40,973 bases of DNA, taken from positions 1 through 40,973 of the IMG/VR virus record IMGVR_UViG_3300036717_000121. One strand, given 5' to 3'. Of this stretch, positions 8,304 through 15,640 are shown piece after piece; within the stretch, counting starts at the first letter, position 1; every line of letters begins with the position of its first letter. The position numbers and the translations under genes were made by a program. The stretch is from a virus. Below the pieces are notes generated by a model. That model made no database searches. It was given only the letters and a program-made list of their open reading frames with translations, and was not told where the DNA came from.

Positions 8304-9883
8304 CAGAATACCTCATAATTTGTACTGTTGAAGATGACTTGTACTGCTTCATAGGCGGTGTTCATCACAAAACTTGTGACTCCGTCTATACCAACCGTTC
8401 CACCAACTGTTGTTATGGTAATATTATTTGAAGAACAAAGGCCAAATTTATCTTTAATAACAAAAACACGTCCTGTCGTAGGAGCATTGGGAAGTAATAT
8501 AGTTATTACCCCGGCAGTAACATCACAAGAAATGTAGTAATCGGTAGAAAGAGCTGTATAAGGTGATGCAGCATGAGTTACGGTAACATAATGGCTCGTG
8601 ACAGTAGTACTTGATGAGATAGTTATAATGTTAGCGCCTGAAGTTACTGATATATTTGTTCCACCACTAATAACCGCAGTTCCCAATTGATCACTCGATT
8701 CAACGACTACATTCGCCGTAGACGCTACATCAACGCCTCCTATACCAAGAATATAACAAGCGGCAGTAACCCCTGTATTACCAATACGAGTAGTATCAGC
8801 TTCAGTAGCAGTTGCACCCGTTATATTACCAAGGTAGATATTGCCTGATCCTGATGTTATGGTAGATCCAGCCTGGTATCCAATGGCAGTATTGAGTCCT
8901 CCACTGGTTAATGCAGAAAGTGAACTATACCCTAGTGAAGTATTATGAGTTCCGGTGAGAGAACCATTGCCGGCATTGTTTCCTATAATGGTATTAAGAT
9001 TTGCATCGGTAACTTCCAAAAGCATAGTGCTAATGGTTCCACTGAATATCACTGAAGATCCTGAGGCAATGCCATGAAAGCTCACAGTGCTCCCTGCAAC
9101 AGATCCTACATCACCATCAATTTGAGTAATAGGTACACCACCAACAACACCAATCGTGATAGCATTCGCTGAAGGAGTAATGGTAACACCACTTCCTGCA
9201 GTAATAACAGCCGTCCCTAATTGGTTTGCATTTTCAGTCACAACGGTTACGGTGGATGACCCAACGTTGACTCCGTCTATACCGCATATAAAGGCTTTAT
9301 TCAGTTGTTGAGTTCCGGTTCCCGTCGCTGATCCTATACGTAACACGTTCGATTCTGCTGCAGTACCAGAATTGTTAATAAGAATGTTGTCAGACTCTGA
9401 GCCAGCATAGTTAGAACCAGCATTATATCCCAGAGCAACATTATAGGCGCCATTACAGTTTTCGAGGGTAGAGGTTCCTATGCCAATACTCCTACTTGAA
9501 GTAGAAGATCCAGCACCAAAGCACCCTTCACCAACACCTACACAATCAGAACCACTTGTTATAGTAGATCCTGCACCAAATCCAAACATACAATTGTTAG
9601 ACCCGGTGGTCATATCCTGCAATGCATGGGCGCCAAAAGCGGTATTATCTGTTCCTGAAATTCCACTATTTCCTGAAGATTCACCAAATATCGTATTACC
9701 ATTCAAATCAGTAACGTTCAAAAGCATTAACGTACCAGACCCTGAGAAGAATATAGTAGCTCCCGCCTGCGGGTTAGCTTCAAAGGTTATAATTGCACCT
9801 GATACGCTTCCGATATCCCCGTCTATTTGTTCAACATATTTCCCCGCGGGGACGGTAGGAGTATATTTTCCCGACTGACTCAT
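8303..9883 (-). CDS. Fibre/adhesin with YadA-head-like repeats (526 aa)
   Basis: Two related halves are visible. Each begins with a QIDGD(I/V)GSV segment (about residues 18 and 255), continues through TAFGAHAL or TSLGYSSL and GFGAGSTITSGS or GYQAGSTITSGS repeats, and ends with a GTAVI segment. These NTAxGxxAG repeats resemble the left-handed beta-roll of trimeric autotransporter adhesin heads such as YadA. The C-terminal 95 residues (YTALSTDYYISCDVTAGVIT, then LPNAPTTGRVFVIKD) match a domain common at the ends of phage fibres. It is coupled by overlapping stop/start to the downstream 715-residue fibre. Likely a trimeric adhesive fibre; trimerisation is inferred from family resemblance. Confidence 0.75.
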   Translation of the reverse strand: MSQSGKYTPTVPAGKYVEQIDGDIGSVSGAIITFEANPQAGATIFFSGSGTLMLLNVTDLNGNTIFGESSGNSGISGTDNTAFGAHALQDMTTGSNNCMFGFGAGSTITSGSDCVGVGEGCFGAGSSTSSRSIGIGTSTLENCNGAYNVALGYNAGSNYAGSESDNILINNSGTAAESNVLRIGSATGTGTQQLNKAFICGIDGVNVGSSTVTVVTENANQLGTAVITAGSGVTITPSANAITIGVVGGVPITQIDGDVGSVAGSTVSFHGIASGSSVIFSGTISTMLLEVTDANLNTIIGNNAGNGSLTGTHNTSLGYSSLSALTSGGLNTAIGYQAGSTITSGSGNIYLGNITGATATEADTTRIGNTGVTAACYILGIGGVDVASTANVVVESSDQLGTAVISGGTNISVTSGANIITISSSTTVTSHYVTVTHAASPYTALSTDYYISCDVTAGVITILLPNAPTTGRVFVIKDKFGLCSSNNITITTVGGTVGIDGVTSFVMNTAYEAVQVIFNSTNYEVF

Positions 9884-9891
9884 AGTATCTC

Positions 9892-10239
9892 CTATCCATT
9901 TTTGCCATAAAATATTGTTACAGCAACATATCCCATGGTGGGAGATCCATTAATTGCTTTTACATAGGTACGAGTGCCCGCAGGTACGGAAAGAGCTCCG
10001 CCTGTTAATGTTTTATTAGAAGTAGAATCAAGAAGCAAGAACCCATCATCGGGTAAGGTGAAGTGATCGGTAACTCCATCCCAACTAAAGGTTAATTGGA
10101 CATCAGTAAGATTCTGCACCCAATAAACACGAGCAGGATTAACCGTTGCCGTTCCTATTCCCATATAGGTTCCCGATAAATCAGATGACGTCAATAATCG
10201 TAATGGCTCAGGCCATATCTGAACTGCTAAATTGCTCAT
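9892..10239 (-). CDS. Small virion-associated protein, paralogue 1 (115 aa)
   Basis: The central part, VYWVQNLTDVQLTFSWDGVT followed by a DGFLLLDSTSN turn and VPAGTRTYVKA, reads as an all-beta domain. It aligns by eye with the neighbour at 10256-10603 (IINNSDEDVTVSYDGSTD, then LIPKGTIVYVKGTAG). Both genes are 115 codons, which supports a duplication. No catalytic motif or membrane segment. Small beta-sandwich proteins of this sort in fibre operons usually act as adaptors between tail and fibres; that role is inferred. Confidence 0.65.
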   Translation of the reverse strand: MSNLAVQIWPEPLRLLTSSDLSGTYMGIGTATVNPARVYWVQNLTDVQLTFSWDGVTDHFTLPDDGFLLLDSTSNKTLTGGALSVPAGTRTYVKAINGSPTMGYVAVTIFYGKNG

Positions 10240-10255
10240 TACTACTCTCCTTTAA

Positions 10256-10603
10256 TTAGACGCTCGCTGGAACAGAATAATAGGCGGCTAGATAAACATC
10301 TCCCGTTCCGGCTGTTCCTTTAACGTATACAATAGTCCCCTTCGGTATCAATGCGACATGGTTGCTTGGTTGACTATTGGTCTGCACAGGGAGTTGTAAT
10401 ACGGTATTCTTAGGAACGAAATCTTGGTCGGTAGAACCATCGTAACTTACCGTTACATCCTCATCACTGTTATTGATTATTCGAATCAAAAAACAGGGAA
10501 AGGGAAGACCCTGAGAGTTTATAGACTCATAGGTATCTTCTTCCATAACAGTCGAAGCTATAAAGAATAGCTCAACAGCATTAATACTATTTTTTAAAGC
10601 CAT
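10256..10603 (-). CDS. Small virion-associated protein, paralogue 2 (115 aa)
   Basis: Same length and same strand order as the paralogue at 9892-10239: NNSDEDVTVSYDGSTDQDFV, LPVQTNS turn, PKGTIVYVKG and a closing YLAAYYSV strand. Its ATG overlaps the TAA of the upstream gene by one base (TAATG), indicating coupling. The N-terminal 30 residues (MALKNSINAVELFFIASTVM) differ from the paralogue. Predicted structural or adaptor protein, function not shown. Confidence 0.65.
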   Translation of the reverse strand: MALKNSINAVELFFIASTVMEEDTYESINSQGLPFPCFLIRIINNSDEDVTVSYDGSTDQDFVPKNTVLQLPVQTNSQPSNHVALIPKGTIVYVKGTAGTGDVYLAAYYSVPASV

Positions 10604-10881
10604 TACGCCTCCTCAGGAGACTGCTCTACTACTGGTTGCTCGGTCACTTGAACGTCTTCAACTGCGGGTTCAACTTGTTCAACCGGAACGTCTATTGGTT
10701 CTTGCGCAGCAGCTCTTTCAGCGGCTTGTTTTTCAGAATCTGCGGCAAGGTTAGCAACTGCTTGCGCAAAGAACTGGGTAACTTCTATTGCTTCTGACCA
10801 AGGCGCTCCAATAGGAAGATTGAGAGAATAGACGCGTTCATTAACTTTTTCAGTTAAAACAACAGTGAATATTTGATCCAT
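10603..10881 (-). CDS. Small acidic protein with Pro/Glu/Val-rich tail (92 aa)
   Basis: Residues 1-50 are a compact segment (FTVVLTEKVNERVYSLNLPI, then a helix EAIEVTQFFAQAVANLAADS). Residues 60-92 are low-complexity and strongly acidic, rich in Val, Glu, Pro and Gln (EPIDVPVEQVEPAVEDVQVT). The gene has an AGGAGT site and follows a hairpin that separates it from the 293-residue gene, so it may start a transcript. It could be a chaperone or flexible virion linker; unknown. Confidence 0.6.
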   Translation of the reverse strand: MDQIFTVVLTEKVNERVYSLNLPIGAPWSEAIEVTQFFAQAVANLAADSEKQAAERAAAQEPIDVPVEQVEPAVEDVQVTEQPVVEQSPEEA

Positions 10882-10898
10882 GAGTACTCCTTTAAAAT

Positions 10899-10941
10899 TA
10901 ATATATTTAGCTTCTACAATACATTACACCATTGTAGAAGC
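10899..10941 (-). terminator. Intrinsic terminator or attenuator after the 293-aa structural gene
   Basis: An 11-bp perfect stem pairs GCTTCTACAAT (10910-10920) with ATTGTAGAAGC (10931-10941) around a 10-base loop. On the minus strand it is followed by TAAATATATTAATTTT, an A/T-rich but interrupted U tract. It lies just after the 10954-11835 gene. Confidence 0.6.
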
Positions 10942-10953
10942 CATGTGCAAATA

Positions 10954-11835
10954 CTAAGATATTATCCAGACGCTAATTATGACATTATCTCCACCACCTA
11001 AAGCCCCAACGCCATTATTCGTTGTATTGACTACGATTGATCCAGCAGCTTGAGTAACGCTCACGAGGGACATTTTTGCCCCATTACCGGAAGCGTTAAG
11101 GTTAGCAACACTCACAAAAATAGCTGAGGTAGCAGTTATTTTGTTAGAAGTAATAGTGAATGCCTGGGTCCCTGTTGCAATAGTAGTGAACCCAGTAAAT
11201 ATTGTTTTTATAACGTTAAAGTTCTGTGTAGAAGATGCCGTTGGGGATGCTACAGTAGCAGAAGACGGAACCATAGAAACAAGTCCCGTAGCGCTGATAG
11301 ACATTCCGCCAGTACCCGTAACGAGGGCAAGAGAACTTGCTCCTGTTGCATTACCTATGGTTGTAGCTGAAGCTGTTCCACCAGTACCGATATTAACGAC
11401 AGGTGTTGAATCAATAGTGACCGATGTTACTGCACTAAACTCCAAAGTAGAATCTGAAGAAAAACTCATAAAGCCGCCAATGTTGGAAGCCATAATTATG
11501 CCACCGCTTCCTGAGTTTATGACTACGCCGGTAGCTCCTAAATCGTTACCGATCGTAACCACGGCTCCTGTTGCACTACCCAAGGTACTATTTCCAGTAA
11601 CAGTCAATGTCGTAAATGATCCTGCAGCGCCTGAAATATCGGTCCATGACGCGCTATTAGACACTACCGAGGTTAAAATCCAGGCAGCATTGATTGTTTT
11701 ATTAACCCAGACGGTACCCAGTTGGGCCTTATCAGTCGTTAACGGGGACCGTAAAGAAATGATAGGACTCGGGAAGATCTTCGATAACGGTTGATCAAAC
11801 GAATACGCGATATTTATATTTTGTGACACAGACAT
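10954..11835 (-). CDS. Fibre-like structural protein with type-A anchor (293 aa)
   Basis: Start chosen at MSVSQNINIAY because GGAGAG lies 8 bases upstream; a 12-residue longer frame lacks a site. Residues 25-65 (SPLTTDKAQLGTVWVNKTIN then AAWILTSVV) match the anchor module of the two long fibres at 1239-4705. The rest is Gly/Ser/Thr-rich with repeated TIGN and VNIGTGG motifs (SATGAVVTIGNDLGATGVVI), and a C-terminal strand-rich segment ending NVIISVWIIS. It is the first gene of the minus-strand adhesion cluster and may form the base of the fibre complex. Confidence 0.7.
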   Translation of the reverse strand: MSVSQNINIAYSFDQPLSKIFPSPIISLRSPLTTDKAQLGTVWVNKTINAAWILTSVVSNSASWTDISGAAGSFTTLTVTGNSTLGSATGAVVTIGNDLGATGVVINSGSGGIIMASNIGGFMSFSSDSTLEFSAVTSVTIDSTPVVNIGTGGTASATTIGNATGASSLALVTGTGGMSISATGLVSMVPSSATVASPTASSTQNFNVIKTIFTGFTTIATGTQAFTITSNKITATSAIFVSVANLNASGNGAKMSLVSVTQAAGSIVVNTTNNGVGALGGGDNVIISVWIIS

Positions 11836-11918
11836 GCGTCTCTCCTTTTTAAGGTTTATTAGTACTCTCATTATCTAGTTAAGGGAGTTGCGTATTTGAA
11901 AGCAAATAATTATAAATA

Positions 11919-11951
11919 TTTGTGTACATTTGTGGAAGAATATTGCATAAT
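11919..11951 (+). promoter_or_regulatory. Repeated 19-bp element with promoter-like -10, upstream of the secreted-protein genes
   Basis: TTTGTGTACATTTGTGGAA (11919-11937) recurs exactly at 12731-12749. It contains two TTTGTG units 10 bp apart. TGTACA (11923-11928) and CATAAT (11946-11951) are 17 bp apart, a plausible plus-strand promoter. On the minus strand a TATAAT lies next to the element, so it may also influence the divergent fibre operon. Confidence 0.5.
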
Positions 11952-11995
11952 ATAAATACTACAGTATTTCCTTGATATATTGTGGTGATAATGAT

Positions 11996-12023
11996 GGGAG
12001 CTGCTAACAACCGGCTCCCCTTT
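11996..12023 (+). other. Leader hairpin within a gene-free 320-base stretch
   Basis: GGGAGC (11996-12001) pairs with GCTCCC (12014-12019), followed by CTTT. It lies in the stretch 11836-12155, which has no gene. The stretch also holds the 19-bp element and an imperfect direct repeat (12037-12067 and 12067-12096, GGxGATAAAAxCGxTTAxTT). The hairpin could be an early terminator giving a small RNA from the upstream promoter, or an attenuator. Confidence 0.35.
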
Positions 12024-12155
12024 GCAAGACACAGGGATGGGTGATAAAATCGGTTAGTTCTTTTACACGGGGGATAAAACGTTAATTACTTGTACATTAC
12101 AACAATTCTTTCCTAGCAGTGTTTATATATCGTAGATGTATCATGAGGATATCGT

Positions 12156-12371
12156 ATGTTTAAGGCGTCATTACTTTTTATATTTACATCAACCATGGCT
12201 ATTTGCTCTCAAACCGGTGGCGATGTAACCGGTAAGTATGGGTTTGTTAAGGACGCATTCCATGAAGGACCTATTTATACCAAAGAGAATGAACGACCAA
12301 TGACATATCGAGAACTACTTGAAGAGCGCATGAGAGCACAATTTGTGCCTTACGTTACTCCTCAATCATAA
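12156..12371 (+). CDS. Small secreted/periplasmic protein, paralogue 1 (71 aa)
   Basis: Starts with a Sec-type signal-like segment MFKASLLFIFTSTMAICSQT (positive residue, hydrophobic core, small residues), giving a mature protein of about 50 residues. The mature part opens GKYGFVKDAFHEGPIYTKEN, a motif shared with the next gene. AGGATATCGT lies upstream of the ATG. The gene is plus-strand in a surrounding minus-strand structural region, so it looks like an accessory insertion. Possible roles are envelope modification, superinfection exclusion or an exported effector; no known family recognised. Confidence 0.65.
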   Translation: MFKASLLFIFTSTMAICSQTGGDVTGKYGFVKDAFHEGPIYTKENERPMTYRELLEERMRAQFVPYVTPQS

Positions 12372-12386
12372 TTATTAGGGTTATTC

Positions 12387-12674
12387 ATGTTTAAGAAATC
12401 ATTGATCGCAGTATCATTAATTGTTTCAGCACTATCATTTGCTTCAGAAAACAATAACAACAATGGTAAAAAATACGGTTTTGAAAAGGGTGAACACTCA
12501 GGCCCAATTTATACCGGCAATAACAAAGATTATAGCAGAATAGACGTCAATGCTCAGTGGGGATCTCACGTAAGCGAAGAGTCTAAAATGAGTGACCAGA
12601 TGAAACTGGAAAAAGCACAAGAAATTATGCGCAAACAAACCAATTATTACCAAAATGATTGCGTCATAAACTAA
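12387..12674 (+). CDS. Small secreted/periplasmic protein, paralogue 2 (95 aa)
   Basis: Starts MFKKSLIAVSLIVSALSFAS, a clear signal peptide with a likely cleavage after the SFA-S region. A run of Asn (ENNNNNGKKYGF) precedes the KYGF-K-(E/D)-H-GPIYT motif also present in the previous gene. The C-terminal half is longer, helical and charged (SKMSDQMKLEKAQEIMRKQT) with one late Cys. It follows 15 bases after the first gene and is ended by a strong terminator, so the two form a bicistronic unit. Function unknown. Confidence 0.7.
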   Translation: MFKKSLIAVSLIVSALSFASENNNNNGKKYGFEKGEHSGPIYTGNNKDYSRIDVNAQWGSHVSEESKMSDQMKLEKAQEIMRKQTNYYQNDCVIN

Positions 12675-12697
12675 TTCATACAATTACCCATGTATGA

Positions 12698-12724
12698 GAG
12701 GCCCCTTAATTGGGGTCTTTTTTT
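12698..12724 (+). terminator. Intrinsic terminator after the secreted-protein pair
   Basis: AGGCCCC (12699-12705) pairs with GGGGTCT (12712-12718) around a TTAATT loop, followed by an unbroken T tract to 12724. A strong Rho-independent terminator that separates the secreted pair from the RHH gene. Confidence 0.8.
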
Positions 12725-12730
12725 CATCTT

Positions 12731-12749
12731 TTTGTGTACATTTGTGGAA
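12731..12749 (+). promoter_or_regulatory. Second copy of the 19-bp element, upstream of the RHH gene
   Basis: The same 19 bases as at 11919-11937, with TTTGTG at 12731 and 12741. TGTACA (12735-12740) could be a -35, with TACTAT (12758-12763) as a -10 at 17 bp spacing. Placement directly ahead of a predicted DNA-binding protein suggests an autoregulated operator; this is inference. Confidence 0.5.
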
Positions 12750-12782
12750 AGTTATGATACTATATGAATAGAAAGGATATAA

Positions 12783-12947
12783 ATGACAAAAGAAGTTAGA
12801 GAGAAAAGAGTTAGATTATCAATGGATGTTCCTACGGGATTGCACAGACAGCTCAAAGAGATAGCAATACATCACAATTGTAATATAACATCGTATGTTT
12901 TGAGGGCAATTATAGAGCAATTAAGACAAGAAGAGCAATATAAGTAA
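12783..12947 (+). CDS. Ribbon-helix-helix transcriptional regulator (54 aa)
   Basis: ATG at 12783 follows GAAAGGATATAA. The product is a classical short RHH: KRVRLSMDVPTGLHRQLKEI (strand then helix A) and IAIHHNCNITSYVLRAIIEQ (turn, helix B), with a charged C-terminus. CopG/Arc-type RHH proteins bind DNA as dimers through the N-terminal strand, often at tandem half-sites about 10 bp apart. The 19-bp element upstream has just such a spacing, so this protein may regulate itself and the secreted pair. Confidence 0.75.
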   Translation: MTKEVREKRVRLSMDVPTGLHRQLKEIAIHHNCNITSYVLRAIIEQLRQEEQYK

Positions 12948-12972
12948 AGTTTCGGGAAACTAGGGGGAATTT

Positions 12973-13173
12973 ATGATTAAATACAAAATATCAGAAGATG
13001 ACGTTTTCTGTGATCGCTGTGATGTTAGATTGCACGAGGATACTAATTGGGTAAATGAATGCCAGAATATGGATGGCGACGAGATCTGGTGTGATGCATG
13101 CGGAGCAAAATTAGAAGAAGATGGTGAATTATACTCTGAAATGTGGCTTGAAGAGCATGAAGGGGACGAGTGA
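12973..13173 (+). CDS. Small acidic protein with two Cys pairs (66 aa)
   Basis: Two CxxC pairs, FCDRCDVRL (residues 12-15) and WCDACGAKL (about 40-43), are spaced as in a zinc ribbon or treble-clef knuckle. The C-terminus is strongly acidic (EDGELYSEMWLEEHEGDE). AGGGGG site upstream of ATG. The stop TGA overlaps the next ATG (TGATG), so it is coupled to the small membrane protein. Metal binding and nucleic-acid or protein binding are likely but unproven. Confidence 0.65.
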   Translation: MIKYKISEDDVFCDRCDVRLHEDTNWVNECQNMDGDEIWCDACGAKLEEDGELYSEMWLEEHEGDE

Positions 13174-13328
13174 TGATATATTCAATACTTTTCTTCATCC
13201 TTGCAGGCTATATCTGTATCATGGGATTGACTGCAGCGTATGTACTTTTTATGTCATACGCATGCATTCTTTATGATATCGAAGATGAAATACGGCGCAT
13301 CTCATCTAATTTTTTTGCCCGAAAGTAG
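13173..13328 (+). CDS. Small membrane protein (51 aa), possible holin-like
   Basis: MIYSILFFILAGYICIMGLT and AAYVLFMSYACILYDI give one long or two short membrane segments over residues 2-37. A charged cytoplasmic-type tail follows (EDEIRRISSNFFARK). It is translationally coupled to the preceding gene by TGATG, and its 3' end overlaps the convergent 404-residue gene by 27 bases. Holins are often this small, but no endolysin is next to it, so the role remains open. Confidence 0.55.
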   Translation: MIYSILFFILAGYICIMGLTAAYVLFMSYACILYDIEDEIRRISSNFFARK

Positions 13329-14516
13329 TTCAATCTTTAATCCTGACTTTTTAGGTTTACTGAATTCCGGTTCTTCTTCTCTGAATACCTTCTCAAAGTC
13401 TTCAACAGCCTTTAAGAAAGAAGCAGGATTGTTTTGAGAAGCAGCCTTTGCCATATTGAAATAATGTGATCGAGCAACAGGATGATTGTAGAGATTTTTA
13501 AACAATTTTTCTCCTCCTCCTACTGCCTTACCTATTATATATTTTAATGGTCCTTTAATAAGTGACGTAAACCGACCAAGAAATTTATCAGGTATCTTTT
13601 CTATAAAATCCTGAATATAGGATCGAGTGTTTTTAATTTGAGTGAGTTTATCACCCAACTTAAGATTATTGTAGAAATCAGGGTTCTCAGCGCCATAAAC
13701 GGTAAATAAATCATTTATACCCTTGGTCAAATCATCGAGGTAATGTTGTGCATTTTCAGGAACAGTCTTTCTCAGAGAGTAAAGTTTTTTACGCGCCTCA
13801 AAAAGCTGATTAGGATTTATATCTTTCCCCTGAATAAGATTACCTATTTTGTTTTTTGCGTATTCAATCTTGTTAGTTATCGACTCACTCACTTCGGTAG
13901 ATAAAGAATCTTCGAGCTTATTAAATGTTTTGTTAAGATTAGAAGCCTGAGCTCCTTTCCCTTCTCCAAAGCTCTTTGCTCTCTTATACGCTTCTTTTTG
14001 CTCTCCTTTTAAAGTAGGTACTTTGCCCTTATATATTCCTGCGCCTACTTCGCCTGCTATCTGAGCAATATCTTGCACTAATGGTGAAGCTCCTAAATAC
14101 TGAGCTGCTGTTGCAGGTACCGCGCCTATAGCACTATTAGTCACTGCCCCTAATCCACCAGTCAATGCAGCAGTAGGCGCTAATTTGAGAACTCTTTGTA
14201 AGTATGATTCAGGAGTACTTTGTGGTTCAAATTGCTCTTGGGTAGTTCCCGTAGCCGACTTTAAAACTTCATTTGCTTGAATGGGATTATTTCCAGAGTA
14301 ACCAGTAAGATATTGCAGAGCTTCCGATATGGGAGTAAGTATATCTGGACCTCCTAATCCTTTAGAAATAAGTTTTGTTAAAGGCTGACCGGCTAAGTTC
14401 GATACCGATTGGGCTATTTGGCCCGGCATATCAATGCCTTGTGCAAGAGCTCCTGCAGTGCGTGTACCAAATCCCGCAGGGGACTTCTTTTTACCTTTTA
14501 TAAGTTCTACTCTCAT
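13302..14516 (-). CDS. Putative internal virion/ejection protein (404 aa)
   Basis: The N-terminal 170 residues are Gly/Ala-rich with hydrophobic stretches (ALAQGIDMPGQIAQSVSNLA, ALTGGLGAVTNSAIGAVPAT). Residues 185-300 form long charged helices (NLNKTFNKLEDSLSTEVSES, KLYSLRKTVPENAQHYLDDL). It is the third of three adjacent genes of this composition placed downstream of the tail genes, the position of P22 gp7, gp20 and gp16, which form a channel through the cell envelope. No enzymatic motif is visible. Function assigned by composition and order, not homology. Confidence 0.5.
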   Translation of the reverse strand: MRVELIKGKKKSPAGFGTRTAGALAQGIDMPGQIAQSVSNLAGQPLTKLISKGLGGPDILTPISEALQYLTGYSGNNPIQANEVLKSATGTTQEQFEPQSTPESYLQRVLKLAPTAALTGGLGAVTNSAIGAVPATAAQYLGASPLVQDIAQIAGEVGAGIYKGKVPTLKGEQKEAYKRAKSFGEGKGAQASNLNKTFNKLEDSLSTEVSESITNKIEYAKNKIGNLIQGKDINPNQLFEARKKLYSLRKTVPENAQHYLDDLTKGINDLFTVYGAENPDFYNNLKLGDKLTQIKNTRSYIQDFIEKIPDKFLGRFTSLIKGPLKYIIGKAVGGGEKLFKNLYNHPVARSHYFNMAKAASQNNPASFLKAVEDFEKVFREEEPEFSKPKKSGLKIELLSGKKIR

Positions 14517-14518
14517 TT

Positions 14519-15637
14519 TTATCCCTTATAAACCCATTCGCCGTTTTGTACTATAAATGTAAAACCTCCTGCTTTTAATTCAGATTCTTCTTCGTAATCC
14601 GATGCTGGCTCACTCTCATTCAACTTAGCGATGACTTTAGCAGCCTTAGGAGGCAACGATTTTGCTTGTTCAGATCCATTTTCGTATGAATTAACTTGGC
14701 TAAGTTCAGGATACTGTCGGTCGAGATTAGCTAAGTTTGTTTCTGCTTTTTTCTTATATCTTTCTAATATCTGCCTATTTACTGAAGGACTATGCTTCAA
14801 GGAAGGCTTTTCTTTCTCAATCAGAGAAAGCTTAAATCTACTTGCAGGCCCTTTAATGTCTTGAGACTGTAAATTGATCAAATGTGCTGAATCTTTATCG
14901 AATATCTCAGAATTTTTATCGAGCCACGAAGGCGTGAAGTGGGCAAGACCAGAAGCCCATAGTCCATGCTTTATACCTTTATCAAGCGATCCCAACATAT
15001 CGTTGACGGTCGCTATCGTGTCCTGTAGATTTTCTTTCTGTTTTGCTAGGGCATCATAGTGTTTCGGTTTTACTGAAGATTTATTACCATTTTTGTATTC
15101 TTCTTTTGATCTCAATCCTCTGGACAAATCTTGAGCAAAGTTGCTCTCAATGGGATTTCTCTGCTGCCGTATAGGGTTCTGAGCTTTTTGTTGCAAAGGA
15201 TTAGCTTGTTTCTGTTGATTTCCTAACCCAGCCTGTTGTTGCTGTAAACCTTGCAATTGTAATGCCCCAGGATTGGTTTTAAGCGTATTAAGCAGTTGTT
15301 CTATATTGGGCTGATTTAACTGAGGAATATTCTGTTGGCCTTGTTGTTGTATCGGCTCAAACTGTGATTCTGGATTCTGCTGTTGTTGCATTTGCTGCGG
15401 ATCTTCTTGTCCCTGCGCAAGTGCCATAAGAATTTGGGGGAACTGCTGAGGAAATCGTTCTGCTAATTCAGAAAGTATTTCTTCGTTTCCTCGGTACCCA
15501 CTCTTCCCCAGCAAATCAGCAAAATTAGACTTGTTAACAGACTTCATTTTAGAGTCTATAAGCGCAGCAAGACCTTCTCCCAAACCTGAACCTAAAGATC
15601 TGCCTAGAAGAGAACCTGATGATTCATCTCGTATCAT
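14519..15637 (-). CDS. Gln-rich putative internal virion protein (372 aa)
   Basis: Residues 85-185 are extraordinarily Gln/Pro/Asn-rich (DPQQMQQQQNPESQFEPIQQ, then GNQQKQANPLQQKAQNPIRQ). An N-terminal Gly-rich segment (SLLGRSLGSGLGEGLAALID) precedes it. The C-terminal half is helical and charged, with a long helix region about 200-330. ATG precedes the 404-residue gene by 2 bases. Low-complexity Gln regions plus the gene position suggest an ejected or internal head protein. No homologue recognised by eye. Confidence 0.5.
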   Translation of the reverse strand: MIRDESSGSLLGRSLGSGLGEGLAALIDSKMKSVNKSNFADLLGKSGYRGNEEILSELAERFPQQFPQILMALAQGQEDPQQMQQQQNPESQFEPIQQQGQQNIPQLNQPNIEQLLNTLKTNPGALQLQGLQQQQAGLGNQQKQANPLQQKAQNPIRQQRNPIESNFAQDLSRGLRSKEEYKNGNKSSVKPKHYDALAKQKENLQDTIATVNDMLGSLDKGIKHGLWASGLAHFTPSWLDKNSEIFDKDSAHLINLQSQDIKGPASRFKLSLIEKEKPSLKHSPSVNRQILERYKKKAETNLANLDRQYPELSQVNSYENGSEQAKSLPPKAAKVIAKLNESEPASDYEEESELKAGGFTFIVQNGEWVYKG

Positions 15638-15640
15638 GAC

